A stretch of 61,362 bases of DNA from Desulfarculales bacterium UBA702 (GCA_002298165.1 DBMI01000015.1:2342-63703), one strand, 5' to 3'; shown: positions 34,807 through 45,163, counted from the first letter of the stretch. Made by a program: numbers and translations. Notes: generated from the sequence alone by a model not told the origin.

Positions 34807-35601
34807 GTGAATGGTGATGATCTGCAGAAGCTACTGGAGAAACATAAGTTCTGGCTTGAGGGCAAGGAAGGCGGTGAGCAGCTCGACCTCACTGGGCAAG
34901 ACCTTCGAGGGGTAATCCTGAAGGGTGCCAATCTAAGCAAGGCCGACCTCACCGGCAGCAATTTGTCGGAAAGCAACCTGGAGGATGCAACCCTGACAGA
35001 CTCGAAGATGACCGGGGCCACCGTATCAAAAGCTACAGTATCCAGGGCAAAATTGGATAAAACCGATCTCAAGGAGGTCGATGCTCGTAATGCGGAATTG
35101 AGGCACGCCGATCTGCATGACGCCAATGTTGATGATGCCGACCTCCAAAAGGCAAACTTGAAAGCCGTTAAAGGCAACAGGGCTTCGTTGCGGAAAGCAA
35201 AACTTCGTGAAGCTCAGATGGAAGATGCGGGGTTTTTCCGGGCGGACCTCAGAAACGCTGATCTCCAAAAGGCACAAGGAGATGCTGCTGATTTTACTGA
35301 TAGCAACCTGTCAGAAGCACAGGCGCGTGAGTGTCGATTTATGGCCGGGGATTTCATCCGTGCCAAAGTTAATGGGGCAGACTTCAGGGGGTGCGACCTA
35401 CAGGCGACTATCTTCAGGGAAGCAGAGGCAGTCGGGGCTGACTTTTCCGAGGCCAACCTGAATTACGCTTCTTTCGAGAACGCCGACCTTAGGAATGCCA
35501 ATTTCACAAACTGTGACCTGCGAAACGTCAATCTTTGTGGCGCAAACACAAATGGCGCAAAGTTCGAGGGGGCTAATATGGAAGGCATGACATGCGCCTA
35601 A
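34807..35601 (+). CDS. Pentapeptide-repeat protein
   Basis: 264 residues, with the N-terminal lead-in LQKLLEKHKFWLEGKEGGEQLDL and then about forty A(D/N)LXX repeats forming a right-handed quadrilateral beta-helix. Start GTG 34807, preceded by GAGGTGA. Proteins of this kind act as scaffolds, DNA mimics or enzyme modulators; this one carries no extra domain that would tell. Repeats are most regular at 140-260, and less regular at 55-110. No operon partner. Confidence 0.9.
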   Translation: MNGDDLQKLLEKHKFWLEGKEGGEQLDLTGQDLRGVILKGANLSKADLTGSNLSESNLEDATLTDSKMTGATVSKATVSRAKLDKTDLKEVDARNAELRHADLHDANVDDADLQKANLKAVKGNRASLRKAKLREAQMEDAGFFRADLRNADLQKAQGDAADFTDSNLSEAQARECRFMAGDFIRAKVNGADFRGCDLQATIFREAEAVGADFSEANLNYASFENADLRNANFTNCDLRNVNLCGANTNGAKFEGANMEGMTCA

Positions 35602-35843
35602 TTAAACCCAATTGCGCCAAGGAGATTTCCGGGCGAATTCATACCTCCTAAAGCCAATGACCTTCGATAAACTGGTTCAGAACCTGACCGTCTTCCACGT
35701 GTATTGGGAGGATGTATCCACCCTGCCTGATGTGGAGCCTCCGGAGAGTTGCAGGGGGGAACAGCAATACTCCCAGTAAGCCGGTTCCTCCTTACCCCTT
35801 GAATGCTGAGTTCCATGGAGGTTCAACCCTGAGGTTCATCATC

Positions 35844-37781
35844 CTACAGACCCTTCAATACGGGATTCCATTGTTTTACAGGCAACCTCACGATGAAAGT
35901 CGATCCTTTTCCCGGCTCACTCTCAACCCTGATGGTTCCCCCATGTCGCTCCGCAATCTTACGGCAGATGGCAAGGCCCATTCCGGTACCCTCGTACTGG
36001 CTGCGGCCATGCAGGCGCTGAAAGGGCTTGAAAATACTTTCAGCATATTGCGGCTCGAAGCCGATCCCGTTATCCTTCACGAAGATATCGCAAAACTTGT
36101 CCCCGTTGCATGTGGAATAGACCTCTATTCGAGGACTTTCCTGGCCCCTGAACTTGAGCGCATTCCCAATAAGGTTCTGGAAAAGCCGGAATATTTGGCC
36201 CTCATCCACTTCAATCTTCGGCATATCCCTTATTTCGATAATTGCGCGTGTCTCTTTGATCCTCCGTTCAAAGATATCGGCTGCTTCGCGGGCGATCTTA
36301 CCTATATCGATCTTCCTGAAAGGCTCCGGTCGGGTTGCTACTCTTGAGAACTCCAGCAAGTCCCCCAGCAGTTGACGCATCCTTTCCGCCGAAGAAATGA
36401 TCCGCTCCAGGTAATCTTGCCCTGTATCGTCTAACGACGTGGAACACCTTTGTTTTGTGAGGTCGCAGAAAGTCATTATCTTACGCAGGGGCTCCTGGAG
36501 GTCATGGGAAGCGACAAAGGCAAACTCCTGAAGCTCTGAATTTATAAGCTCCAATCGGCTCATATTGGCTTTCAAGGCTTCCTCGGCGATCTTGCGGTCC
36601 GTGATATCCCGGTTAATTTCAAGAAACCCGGTAGGATTTCCATTCACATCGTGCTTTAAAGCCCATCGGCTCTCAACTATTAATTTTCGCTGTTCGGAAG
36701 TGGTATGCTCCAACTCGCCTTGCCACCTGCCTTTATGCATTACTGCTTCCTTGATTTGGTCCAATGGCAAGGGGAACTTCGTATGCAAGAATGAGTTGGT
36801 TATCTTTCCGATGGCTTCATCTCTTGTAAACCCATATGTTTCGGTAGCTCCGTTGCTCCAAAAGACGATGGCATCATTCATATCCCGCACCAAAATAGCG
36901 TCATGGGCCAAGTCGAGAAGGGCGGCGTGGTCTCTCAGGATGCTGTTTGCTTCCTCCAACTCTGCTGTGCGCTCTCGTACACGCAACTCAAGCTCGTCGC
37001 GTGCCTTGCGCAATTCCGCTTCCAGTAACATTCGTTCGGTAACATCGGTGTTGGTTCCACACCACTGTATTACCTCCCCATCGGCGTTTTTCACCGGCTG
37101 TGCGCGGGTAAGAAACTGCCGGTATTTCCCGTCAGCCCCGCGCAATGGGAAAACCATCTCGAACGGTTTGCCGGTGGAAATTGATTCTCCCCAACGCTCA
37201 AGAACACCGGGTAAGGTGTGCGGATCATGGACACTTTGCCAGCCCCAGCCCTCCATCTGTTCGGGTGTAGTCCCCGTAAATGCGTACCATCTGCTGTTAT
37301 ACCAGTATATGTATCCGTCGGCCCTGGCTATCCAGGCAAGCTGCGGAATAGAGTTCGCCATAACACGGAAGCGTTCTTCACTCTGGCGAATGGCAATTCC
37401 TGCCGTCTCGCGCTCGGCGGCAATTTCAAGCTGTGCATCCGCTTCCTTAGCTCGCTCCAAAGCGCGGTACATTCGGTCCGCCGTGTAGGAAAGCAGTATG
37501 CAGGTAGCTACAAATATGAGCAGTATAAGCTGATCGGCAGGGGCGGAGACCCAGAGTCCGGGCGGATCAAGCCAGAAGTAAGCTGTCAGGAAAGCGGAAA
37601 GGCCGGTTGCCAGCAAGCCGGCCCGCATTCCTCCGTAAATCCCTGCGATCATAACGGCAGGATAGAACGTTACAAACGGAATTCGAACGCCGAGGGTGCC
37701 TATTGCTGCTCTCAAAGCACTGGCTGCGGCTACAATAAGCACGGCTGCAATGTAGGCCCGTATCGCGCTTTTTGTGAACAT
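35844..37781 (-). CDS. Membrane sensor histidine kinase with two PAS domains
   Basis: I chose ATG 37781 (645 residues), which follows AGGGGC; an in-frame ATG at 37808 has no ribosome site. Four N-terminal membrane segments of DUF4118 type (residues 5-105) precede a linker helix, PAS1 (about 130-250), a coiled coil, PAS2 (about 285-397), HisKA with His426 in FVASHDLQEPLRK, and HATPase_c (NALKF, DNGIGF, GTGMGLAICRKI). No response regulator is next to it, so its partner is unknown. The PAS1 domain has no obvious haem or flavin signature. Confidence 0.92.
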   Translation of the reverse strand: MFTKSAIRAYIAAVLIVAAASALRAAIGTLGVRIPFVTFYPAVMIAGIYGGMRAGLLATGLSAFLTAYFWLDPPGLWVSAPADQLILLIFVATCILLSYTADRMYRALERAKEADAQLEIAAERETAGIAIRQSEERFRVMANSIPQLAWIARADGYIYWYNSRWYAFTGTTPEQMEGWGWQSVHDPHTLPGVLERWGESISTGKPFEMVFPLRGADGKYRQFLTRAQPVKNADGEVIQWCGTNTDVTERMLLEAELRKARDELELRVRERTAELEEANSILRDHAALLDLAHDAILVRDMNDAIVFWSNGATETYGFTRDEAIGKITNSFLHTKFPLPLDQIKEAVMHKGRWQGELEHTTSEQRKLIVESRWALKHDVNGNPTGFLEINRDITDRKIAEEALKANMSRLELINSELQEFAFVASHDLQEPLRKIMTFCDLTKQRCSTSLDDTGQDYLERIISSAERMRQLLGDLLEFSRVATRPEPFRKIDIGKIAREAADIFERRIKETRAIIEIRDMPKIEVDEGQIFRLFQNLIGNALKFRGQESPRIEVYSTCNGDKFCDIFVKDNGIGFEPQYAESIFKPFQRLHGRSQYEGTGMGLAICRKIAERHGGTIRVESEPGKGSTFIVRLPVKQWNPVLKGL

Positions 37782-38091
37782 GCTTGCCCCTGGTATTGGA
37801 AAATGCATGAACTCGAATTTAATACATTATATTCCCCTCACAACAGGTAGACCGGCCTTGAATTCAGGCATTTCTTACAGGATCCCTGCGTATTTGCGAA
37901 TCACATAGATAATATCCTCTTATTACGCTGAGTGGGAAGCCAATTGCTCACGGGCGCCTTGATCGGTCATCTTTGTTAATCGGGGGGTGCGGCTATTTTC
38001 AATTTCGAGTGCATTCACTAAGCTTCGACAGAAGAAAACGTTACCCAGCCCTTTCACGCCGGTTGATATACAGGGCACCAAAACAGATGTT
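37782..38091. other. Gene-free stretch between the kinase and RND genes
   Basis: About 310 bases, moderately AT-rich. No repeat, RNA gene or strong terminator found. Confidence 0.5.
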
Positions 38092-40857
38092 TCATTTGTC
38101 GGGAGGCACTTTCACACAGGCCAAGATCGCCGGAAGCACGAACAGAGCAGAGATAAGAACGCAAATACTTCCAGCCCAGGCGACAAACCCCAAACTGAAA
38201 ATTCCTCTGTGATTTGAAATCATCAGCATTCCGAAACCAATCGTTGTAGTCATTGCGGCAAGTATCACTCCTTTGCCGGTGCTGAAGGGCAATTTGCCGG
38301 GTGATATCCTGCCTTCCTGCCAGCGGGAGAGGATAATAACGCCGTACTCGACCCCGGCTCCAACTACAAGAGGCATGAAGATGCTGTTCGCCAGATTGAA
38401 ATCGAATCCGGTTATTCCCATGATGCCAACCGTCCAGAGGACCCCGGCTAGGAGCGGAACGAGAGAGAGCAACATGAGCTTTACGCTGCGGAATGCATAA
38501 GTGTGAAGCAAAATGATGGCGATCAGCGCATAAATTGAGGCAGCTATGGAAGCCTTCTTGAAAGCAGAAGAAAATACAAAAAGCGAGACAGGATCCCCTA
38601 CAGCATTGGGTGCAACCGATTGTACTTCCGTTATGAACCGCGCCAGGGCGTCTTCATCCCAGATAGAGTCTTTTGGGTAAATCCTTATCAGGAACTCGCC
38701 ATTTTGCAAAAACTGATCCTTTATAGGAGGTGGGAGATCCTGTACCTGCATCGGCGGCGCGCCCGAACTTTCCTTCAGAAAACTCCATTTTTCGACAATG
38801 TCGTCGCGGAAAAGATCACGGTAGTCGGAAAGCCTCGAAGCAGCCTCAGGGGGAGACCGAAGAAGATTCACTATTTCGTCTATCTTCTGCCTTACTCTAT
38901 TCATTTGTTCAACAACAGGTATTGAGGCTCCCCATCGGTCTGCCTGATCGGCCTGCATTTTGAATTGAATTCTTTTGAGGATGTCAACCATTTGGGCCGA
39001 GTACTGGGAATCGACGCCGGCGTCTATTTGAGTTTTCAGACTCGCATAGGCCGCACCTTCAGCCACCCTGTGCCCCGATTGATTGATGTCCGGTACTCTG
39101 GCCAGGATCGATCGCAGGATCGGCACTTTTGCTTCCTGGTCCTGCGGGAGAAGCGTAAAGACTGTTGAAATATCCAGGACGCTTTGCTGAGCAAGAAGTT
39201 TCTCGGAAAGGGTCTTTACATGTTCCGGTGAATCAGCCAGGGCGGCAACCGAGAGGACCGAATGCTCCGCGTTTTCGACCAGGATCTTTTCCCATTTAAC
39301 CGCCTCTGCATTCTGGGACTGGAGCCTTAACGGATTCAGGTCAAAGTCAACCCTCAGCGCGCTTATTCCTCCCAGTATGCAGAGCAAGACGGCAGCGGCA
39401 ATCACAGAGTAGACACCTTTTCTGCCAATCGAAAAAAGGTGACGATTTTCCGAGTCAGGCAGCGGTCTTTTGGCTGGCTTATCGGAAGCAAAATAGTGAC
39501 AAAGGGAAGGCAGGACCGTCAAATCGGCAATAAGGGTAAAAAGAATCCCCATGCCGGTTATCATACCGAGTTCCATCAGGCCACGGAACCCTGTCAGAAT
39601 AAAGGGCATAAATGAGAAGGCTGTGCTAAGGCCGGCTATGACGATTCCGGGACCTGACTTATCCATTACCTGTCTAATTGCCAGAGGGCGATTTCCCTTC
39701 GCGAGGTCCCTTTCCTCCTCGAATCTTGCGAACCAGTGAATCCCGTAATCAACCCCAAGGCCGCATAACAGGGGTGCAAAAACGATGGAAAGTATGTTTA
39801 AGTGCCCTATGAAAATAGCTGTCCATCCGAAAGTCCAGCATAAGCCGACCGCCAGTGATGCTGTCAGGATAAATGGATGGCGAAAACCGCGCAAAAAAGA
39901 TATCAGCACGATTACTACACCCAGGAGCGACAGCCAGGTTGCGAGGGTCATATCCCTCATTGCCGTGTGCATTTCGTCATTGTTCAGGGCTTCCTGCCCG
40001 GTGACACCGGCATCGATATCGGGAAACGAGGTTGCCTTGAGATCCTGAATGTATTCTCGCAACTTGAGAAGAGATGTCTGAGTTTTACTTACCCCGTCCT
40101 TTATTTTGGCAGGCATTACGGCAGCTATAAGAAACTTCTTCTTCCCTTCCCAAATATATCCCTCTTTGCTGAGGTCCCATGCTCCGCCCTGGAAAAAGGA
40201 GGCCCAGGGCGAAATGAATTTCGAATTACCGGAAAGATTAACCGAAATTCCATCAAGGACTTTGATCAGGAAGTCCAGGTCCATCGGCTCGCTTTGCTTT
40301 TCCGATGCATCTTTAGGGCTATCGTCTTCAATGAATCCCGTAAAGAATTCGCTGACCATTCTGGAGGCCATTTCCCGATTAACAAGGCTAAAGAAATTGA
40401 TAAGGTCGGGATTATCGGCCATGCTTTGGACTAAGCTGGAGTTCTGCTCGATCCTGTCTTTAATCTGGATTAGCTCATTCTTGCTCAGGTAATAAAGCAC
40501 CCATTTTTTGAACTGTTCCGGATCGATCCTGTAGAAGACGTCCTGAAAGTGTTTCGGATCGTTTTTAACCCTCGCGACAAGCGCATCCACAAACTCTATA
40601 GCGCGCTCCTTGTCGACAGCTCGAACCACAACGGCAAATGTCTTCTTGCCGTGAAAATTGAACGAATCCAGCCTGTCCGACAGAGCTATGAGCGGGTGCT
40701 TTTGTGAGATAAGCTCAAGTTGGTCGGTCTGAACCTCCATCAGCATCGCTGCAGCGAATACAGAGGCGAAAGCGGTAGTGATGGAGATCCCCAAAACCAA
40801 ACCTGGCCTTGGAAGAACCCATCCCAGCAATTTCTGCAAAAGGCCCGTAAAGGTCAT
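38092..40857 (-). CDS. RND superfamily MMPL-type exporter (HpnN-like)
   Basis: A 921-residue inner-membrane protein with the 12-helix RND/MMPL layout: a helix near residue 15-35, a large periplasmic loop, a six-helix bundle (about 310-470), then helix 7 near 490, a second loop and another bundle (about 790-915). The stretch GLGVDYGIHWFARFEEE is the proton-relay segment of MMPL families; the mirrored GAGVEYGVIILSRWQEG is in the second half. Closest known functional group is the hopanoid transporter HpnN. No hopanoid-synthesis gene is nearby, so lipid substrate specificity is inference. Confidence 0.85.
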   Translation of the reverse strand: MTFTGLLQKLLGWVLPRPGLVLGISITTAFASVFAAAMLMEVQTDQLELISQKHPLIALSDRLDSFNFHGKKTFAVVVRAVDKERAIEFVDALVARVKNDPKHFQDVFYRIDPEQFKKWVLYYLSKNELIQIKDRIEQNSSLVQSMADNPDLINFFSLVNREMASRMVSEFFTGFIEDDSPKDASEKQSEPMDLDFLIKVLDGISVNLSGNSKFISPWASFFQGGAWDLSKEGYIWEGKKKFLIAAVMPAKIKDGVSKTQTSLLKLREYIQDLKATSFPDIDAGVTGQEALNNDEMHTAMRDMTLATWLSLLGVVIVLISFLRGFRHPFILTASLAVGLCWTFGWTAIFIGHLNILSIVFAPLLCGLGVDYGIHWFARFEEERDLAKGNRPLAIRQVMDKSGPGIVIAGLSTAFSFMPFILTGFRGLMELGMITGMGILFTLIADLTVLPSLCHYFASDKPAKRPLPDSENRHLFSIGRKGVYSVIAAAVLLCILGGISALRVDFDLNPLRLQSQNAEAVKWEKILVENAEHSVLSVAALADSPEHVKTLSEKLLAQQSVLDISTVFTLLPQDQEAKVPILRSILARVPDINQSGHRVAEGAAYASLKTQIDAGVDSQYSAQMVDILKRIQFKMQADQADRWGASIPVVEQMNRVRQKIDEIVNLLRSPPEAASRLSDYRDLFRDDIVEKWSFLKESSGAPPMQVQDLPPPIKDQFLQNGEFLIRIYPKDSIWDEDALARFITEVQSVAPNAVGDPVSLFVFSSAFKKASIAASIYALIAIILLHTYAFRSVKLMLLSLVPLLAGVLWTVGIMGITGFDFNLANSIFMPLVVGAGVEYGVIILSRWQEGRISPGKLPFSTGKGVILAAMTTTIGFGMLMISNHRGIFSLGFVAWAGSICVLISALFVLPAILACVKVPPDK

Positions 40858-40988
40858 TAATCTTACCCTGTTGAAGCGTTTCTCCAGAAAACAGGCGAGA
40901 AACAGTCAAATTATTCCAGGTAAAAGTGAGGAGGGCAGCTAAGGCCCTCCTTCCGGATTGGAACAAAAATTGTCTTAAACGGCTTCGG

Positions 40989-41102
40989 TCATCCCTGCCG
41001 CCGTTTCTTCTTCTTTAATAACTGTGGCAGGATCAAAATAGCAAATGGCAAAATCACCATCAACAATCCAGCCAGTTCGCCCCAGGAAGCTTGTATCATC
41101 AT
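40989..41102 (-). CDS. Possible 37-residue membrane miniprotein
   Basis: A 38-codon frame directly after GGAGGAG, with ATG at 41102 or 41099. It encodes a single hydrophobic helix (ELAGLLMVILPFAILILPQ) flanked by a charged tail LLKKKKRRQG. It ends 131 bases upstream of the RND gene on the same strand, so the two could form an operon and the miniprotein could be an accessory to the transporter. No homology claim is made. Confidence 0.5.
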   Translation of the reverse strand: MMIQASWGELAGLLMVILPFAILILPQLLKKKKRRQG

Positions 41103-41223
41103 CTCCTCCATGGACCTGGCGAAAATTCACCCATTTTGGATGAGCCGCATATTGTGCCGATATGCGCAATGATTCCAGCACAATTGCATCGCCAGGAATA
41201 ATGTCTTTTAAAGGTATTTAAAA

Positions 41224-41685
41224 TCAGAGAACCAAAGATGAAAAATAGAGTGGAGGAGCACGCACTTTGATCGTGAAACCCGGCAACTTCGGAACCGGGA
41301 ATCTTTCCTGATACACATCAATAGAGCGCCCTGGAAAATGCGGTATCGAAGGCTTTTTGCTTGGAACCGTTGCGGCGTGAACGGTTTGCGAAAGTTTCCA
41401 TGCTGGGCGGATGGCCTTACTAAAAATTATAGAACCATGGTTTTGAATCGCTAAATTGGGTAAACCATTCGTCTTGTGTACGTGGATATAGTCGTAAGAG
41501 CCGAATTTATACGGGAAAAGAGCAAAGCAGGTTGTGGATAGGAGCAAAAAGATTACCGCACATACGGAGATGTGGCTTCTATGCTTTTTGATGCGGGCCT
41601 TTATAGCAGCCCTTTTATTGTGGAGGGTGATCACGGTTCCGCTCTCTTGCAATACACAATGGATATGCATCATGAGGCACTTCAA
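41224..41685 (-). CDS. Hypothetical protein, uncertain
   Basis: A 153-codon frame with a hydrophobic N-terminal helix (HISVCAVIFLLLSTTCFALFPY). The start is unclear: TTG 41685 or ATG 41673, with no ribosome site. I recognise no family. It lies upstream of the miniprotein and RND gene on the same strand. It may be a real membrane-anchored protein or a chance frame. Confidence 0.35.
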   Translation of the reverse strand: MKCLMMHIHCVLQESGTVITLHNKRAAIKARIKKHRSHISVCAVIFLLLSTTCFALFPYKFGSYDYIHVHKTNGLPNLAIQNHGSIIFSKAIRPAWKLSQTVHAATVPSKKPSIPHFPGRSIDVYQERFPVPKLPGFTIKVRAPPLYFSSLVL

Positions 41686-42129
41686 TGAAAGTGCCTGAAA
41701 TTATTCTAAAAAAATCAAGATAATAAGGTGCCTTTCGAATCTTTTTAGATAATAACATGATTACTAATCTGGGCCAATCCATTCCGGGCTGTTCCCCCTG
41801 AATGGTCCGTGAACCACCAGTGGAGGGGAGCGTTCCTTCAAATGCGCTGTCCTCTCTCAATTCGGGCAATACGTTGGCATGTAGTTACAATGCCGCCATG
41901 CGTTGTCGATAAGTAAATCAAACTGCTCTCTTTCCGGTACGGCATTTTCAAATCCCCAACCAGTTGCGAATCTTGGGCTATCAAGCCTTGCCAGACTTGC
42001 CTGTAGGCCGGAACGCCTTACCATGTGACTGATACAAATTTGCGACGATTTGTTGACCTCCAGGTGAGTTATTTTCTTCCAATCACGAACCGGAATTTCG
42101 AAATCGCGAGGCTTTAGGAAGGCTTGTTA
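41686..42129. other. Gene-free stretch with a diverged repeat
   Basis: ACCAGTGGAGGGGAG at about 41816-41830, followed by GTTCCTTCAA, recalls the copy near 21167-21190. The rest shows no gene or RNA. GGCACTT/AAGTGCC (41672-41693) is a small dyad at the left end. Confidence 0.5.
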
Positions 42130-43386
42130 ATGGCCAAAACAGATATAGATGAATCGGAAAGCTCGATCCCGGACCTCTCGGATTCGCGGCAAAAACCGGC
42201 AAATGGCATGAACAAAGATCAGCAGGAGGACCATCTGCCTTCGTGGGGAAAAACCTTCTCCTATTTTCTAGCCTTGGGTTTCATCAATATAGGCGGCCCG
42301 GTCGCCCAGATCACAATGATGTTCAATCACATGGTCGAGCGGCAGGACTGGCTTAGCGGGGATCGTTTCACCAGGATAATGGCTTTTTGCCATATGCTTC
42401 CCGGTCCCGAAGCGCTGCAGTTGGCGATCTATGTAGGATTCCTTAAAAGGGGCGCTATCGGAGGGATTCTGGCAGGAGTAACTTTCATTATTCCGGGAGC
42501 CGCCTTAATGATCATGCTCAGCTATCTGTATGTGAAATACGGTGATCTGCCTCAAATAAATGATATTTTGATGATCCTGAAGCCTGCTGTTTTAGGCATT
42601 ATAGCAGCCGGGATTATTAAGCTTGGTAAAGCGGCACTCAAAAATGTCTTTCTTGGCACAGTAGCCATCGGAGTGGTTCTTGCGACTATTTTTGCAGAGG
42701 TAAACTTCCTTCTGGTTCTCCTCCTGGCCGGCCTTGTTAACCTCGGATACAGCGAAATCAGGGCCGGAACTCATAGAGGACTGCCGCTGCTTGCATTTAT
42801 CCCCCTGGCATGGGGCAGCATCAATGTGGGCGTCTGGTCAGGAGCAAATGCAACATGGGTTCAGATCGCCTGGCTCTTTTTGAAGACCGGATTATTTAGC
42901 TTTGGCGGCGCTTACGCATCGCTCATTTTCGTCCAGCACGGCGCGGTCGAGCAGTATCATTGGCTTACGGCCGGGCAGTTGCTCGATGGCGTTGCACTCA
43001 GCGTGGCAACACCGGGACCATTCATGCTCTTTACAACCTTTGCCGGGTATCTCGCGGCAGGAATTCCGGGAGCAATCATCGCCACCTTGTTCGTGTTCCT
43101 TCCATCGTTTGTGTTCGTTATGGCCGGAGCGCGCTATGTCGAACAGGTGCGCGGCAATCGTCACATTCAGGGGTTCCTGGAAGGGGCAAGCGCAGCGGTT
43201 GTAGGTGTTATTCTGGTTGTATCGCTTAAGCTCGTGCCTGATGCATTGGCGGGGGCGCACAGCTATTTAATTGTTATTCTGGCCTTCCTTGCTATAACCT
43301 GGCGCAAGATCGATGTCGCCGTGGTTGCAATTGCCGCCATGGTCATGGGGATTGGCTATGCTCTTATCCATTATCTCCAATCGTAA
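42130..43386 (+). CDS. chrA: Chromate transporter ChrA (two-domain, long-chain)
   Basis: Inner-membrane CHR family protein exporting chromate by proton exchange, here 418 residues. I chose ATG 42130 because AGGAAGG is seven bases upstream; TTG 42124 is less good. Both CHR halves are visible: GFINIGGPVAQITMMFNHMVE with MLPGPEALQLA in the first, and KTGLFSFGGAYASL with ATPGPFMLFTTF in the second. An extra 40-residue polar N-terminus precedes the first half. It is monocistronic with no chrB nearby, so expression control is unknown. Confidence 0.93.
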   Translation: MAKTDIDESESSIPDLSDSRQKPANGMNKDQQEDHLPSWGKTFSYFLALGFINIGGPVAQITMMFNHMVERQDWLSGDRFTRIMAFCHMLPGPEALQLAIYVGFLKRGAIGGILAGVTFIIPGAALMIMLSYLYVKYGDLPQINDILMILKPAVLGIIAAGIIKLGKAALKNVFLGTVAIGVVLATIFAEVNFLLVLLLAGLVNLGYSEIRAGTHRGLPLLAFIPLAWGSINVGVWSGANATWVQIAWLFLKTGLFSFGGAYASLIFVQHGAVEQYHWLTAGQLLDGVALSVATPGPFMLFTTFAGYLAAGIPGAIIATLFVFLPSFVFVMAGARYVEQVRGNRHIQGFLEGASAAVVGVILVVSLKLVPDALAGAHSYLIVILAFLAITWRKIDVAVVAIAAMVMGIGYALIHYLQS

Positions 43387-43654
43387 TTCCGCTGGGTCGT
43401 AGTTTTCGGTCCTCGGCTCTTCATTTAGTGGCCGACGGAAATCCCTGCCCAATGCATACCACACCGCTGTGGCGCTCCAACACCGCTGCTCCCACCCCCT
43501 GAACTATCCACCCCCGATTGACGCACCACCTGTGTTCTGATAGGTAATTAGGGCTTTATTATTGCATTGATCCGCGTCGCTCCAAGTTTGGAACACAGCG
43601 GACACCCTTTGCACTTCGTTGCAGGTTCACGCTTTGGAGTTAAACGGGAAATTC

Positions 43655-44716
43655 ATGAAAAAGATGCTCTTTGCGGCTGCGACGGTACTGATGGTCGCAC
43701 TTATATCGGTTTTGCTCATGGAGGTGGTGCTCAGGGTTGTCGGCTACAGCCCTTTATTCATAAATCCGCTCAATGCTTTTCATACAGGCGACAAACATCT
43801 TGGCTGGATTGGAGTAGCCTCTTTTACGGGCGTACATCACAAGAAGGAATTCGACGCAGTAGTTTCTTTCAATGAGAAGGGTTTTCGGAAAATGGAATCC
43901 CGCGTAAAACCTGATTCTGATGCCCGAGGCGTTATGTTCTTGGGGGATTCATTTACATGGGGTTTCGGAGTATCACAGGGCGAGGTTTTCACCGATCATC
44001 TCCAGGATATGCTGGGTACCAGGTTCAGAGTCGTTAATCTGGGAGTGAGCGGATATGGTACGGTGCAGGAACGAATTCTTCTGGAACAACAATTGCCGAT
44101 CGAAAAACCGGCCATTGTTGGGGTGATGCTTTTTTCCAATGATTTCGTAGATAATGTGGAGGGAAACAACCGGGAGCGGCCTTATTGTTCAGTTGAAGGT
44201 AACCGGGTCGTACTCAAAAACTATCCCGTCGCAAATCAGATAGGCGGCCTCACCAGCAAATTGATCAGATACTCCTATGCCGTATCATTTGGTGCATTCT
44301 GGTGGGATAACCTCAGGCTGCTGATAAAGAATTATCTGCCCGGCGGCGTGGCGATAGCCTATGGCGATGAACCCGATGGTTTGAAACCCGACATGATCAA
44401 GGTGATGGAACACACTTTGGGCGAGATGAAAAATCTTTGCGACTCAAAAGGAACTCGATTATTCGTTTTTTATGTGCCGCTCGCGGGAGAACTTGAGGCG
44501 CCGCTGGAGGCCCACATCTCCACTGTGAAAAAGATCTGCGCAAAATTAGACATCGATCTTCTGATACCTCTCGAATACCTGAAAAGAGCAAACGATGAAG
44601 CCGGACCAAAAGGCAAGCCTCTCTACTATAAGGAGGACGCACATTGGACCGCGGAAGGTCATCGGCTTGTGGCCGTTTATATCGGCGACTATATACGCTC
44701 ACTTGGTTTGAGATAG
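43655..44716 (+). CDS. Membrane-anchored SGNH/GDSL-like hydrolase
   Basis: 353 residues from ATG 43655, beginning with an N-terminal membrane anchor (MLFAAATVLMVALISVLLMEVVLRVVGY). The SGNH fold is indicated by GDSFTWGFGV (block I, nucleophile Ser), the GVSGYGTVQE glycine region (block II), LFSNDFVDNVE (block III) and EDAHWTAEGH (block V, D-x-x-H). Such proteins deacetylate polysaccharides or lipids at the cell surface. It lies before a PEP-CTERM gene, a context linked with exopolysaccharide, so a role in surface polymer editing is possible. Confidence 0.85.
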   Translation: MKKMLFAAATVLMVALISVLLMEVVLRVVGYSPLFINPLNAFHTGDKHLGWIGVASFTGVHHKKEFDAVVSFNEKGFRKMESRVKPDSDARGVMFLGDSFTWGFGVSQGEVFTDHLQDMLGTRFRVVNLGVSGYGTVQERILLEQQLPIEKPAIVGVMLFSNDFVDNVEGNNRERPYCSVEGNRVVLKNYPVANQIGGLTSKLIRYSYAVSFGAFWWDNLRLLIKNYLPGGVAIAYGDEPDGLKPDMIKVMEHTLGEMKNLCDSKGTRLFVFYVPLAGELEAPLEAHISTVKKICAKLDIDLLIPLEYLKRANDEAGPKGKPLYYKEDAHWTAEGHRLVAVYIGDYIRSLGLR

Positions 44717-44834
44717 TTTTTTCCGTGTCGGAGGCAAGAAGGCCATGGATCATTGTTGATTTCCATATTTAAATAGTCTAGATCATCTTGGCCTTGCAAA
44801 TCCAGGCAGGGGATGCAGACCCGATTCAAATAAC

Positions 44835-44933
44835 GTCGAGATTCTTTACAGTATCTACTAACCGCTTGGATAACCGCTCCAGACTAGATTTATTTGAATA
44901 TGCCTGTGTGGCATCTGTCGAGATACTTTACAG
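44835..44933 (+). promoter_or_regulatory. Two 17-base direct repeats upstream of the sigma-54 promoter
   Basis: GTCGAGATTCTTTACAG (44835-44851) and GTCGAGATACTTTACAG (44917-44933) differ at one base and are 82 bases apart. The second is within a wider dyad, ATCTGT...ACAGAT. They lie about 75-190 bases upstream of the -24/-12 element, the usual distance for enhancer-binding protein sites. Binding is inference. Confidence 0.6.
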
Positions 44934-45007
44934 ATCCTCTAATAATACGCTCCCGATTTCTCCCGCTTCACCTCATATCATATTGATATCACACCATGTT
45001 TGTGCAG

Positions 45008-45023
45008 TGGCACGAGGGTTGCT
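45008..45023 (+). promoter_or_regulatory. Sigma-54 promoter of the PEP-CTERM gene
   Basis: TGGCACGAGGGTTGCT fits the -24/-12 consensus perfectly (TGGCACG, four bases, TTGCT). It is 140 bases upstream of the GTG start. PEP-CTERM genes in several bacteria are controlled by sigma-54 with the PrsK/PrsR two-component pair. Confidence 0.88.
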
Positions 45024-45163
45024 TGTTTTTTTTCGGGCGGCACGTCATAGCTGACGGAGGAATGAGTGGATTTGTCACCACGAAAAAGTCTCTATCTCCA
45101 TTGCAGGGCGGAGAGAAGACTAATCTAAAGATACTTGGAAGGACAACGAAAGGGAGGAATACC

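Noticed and set aside
36565..37488. 307-codon plus-strand frame over the sensor kinase
   Set aside because: Antisense shadow of PAS and coiled-coil regions.
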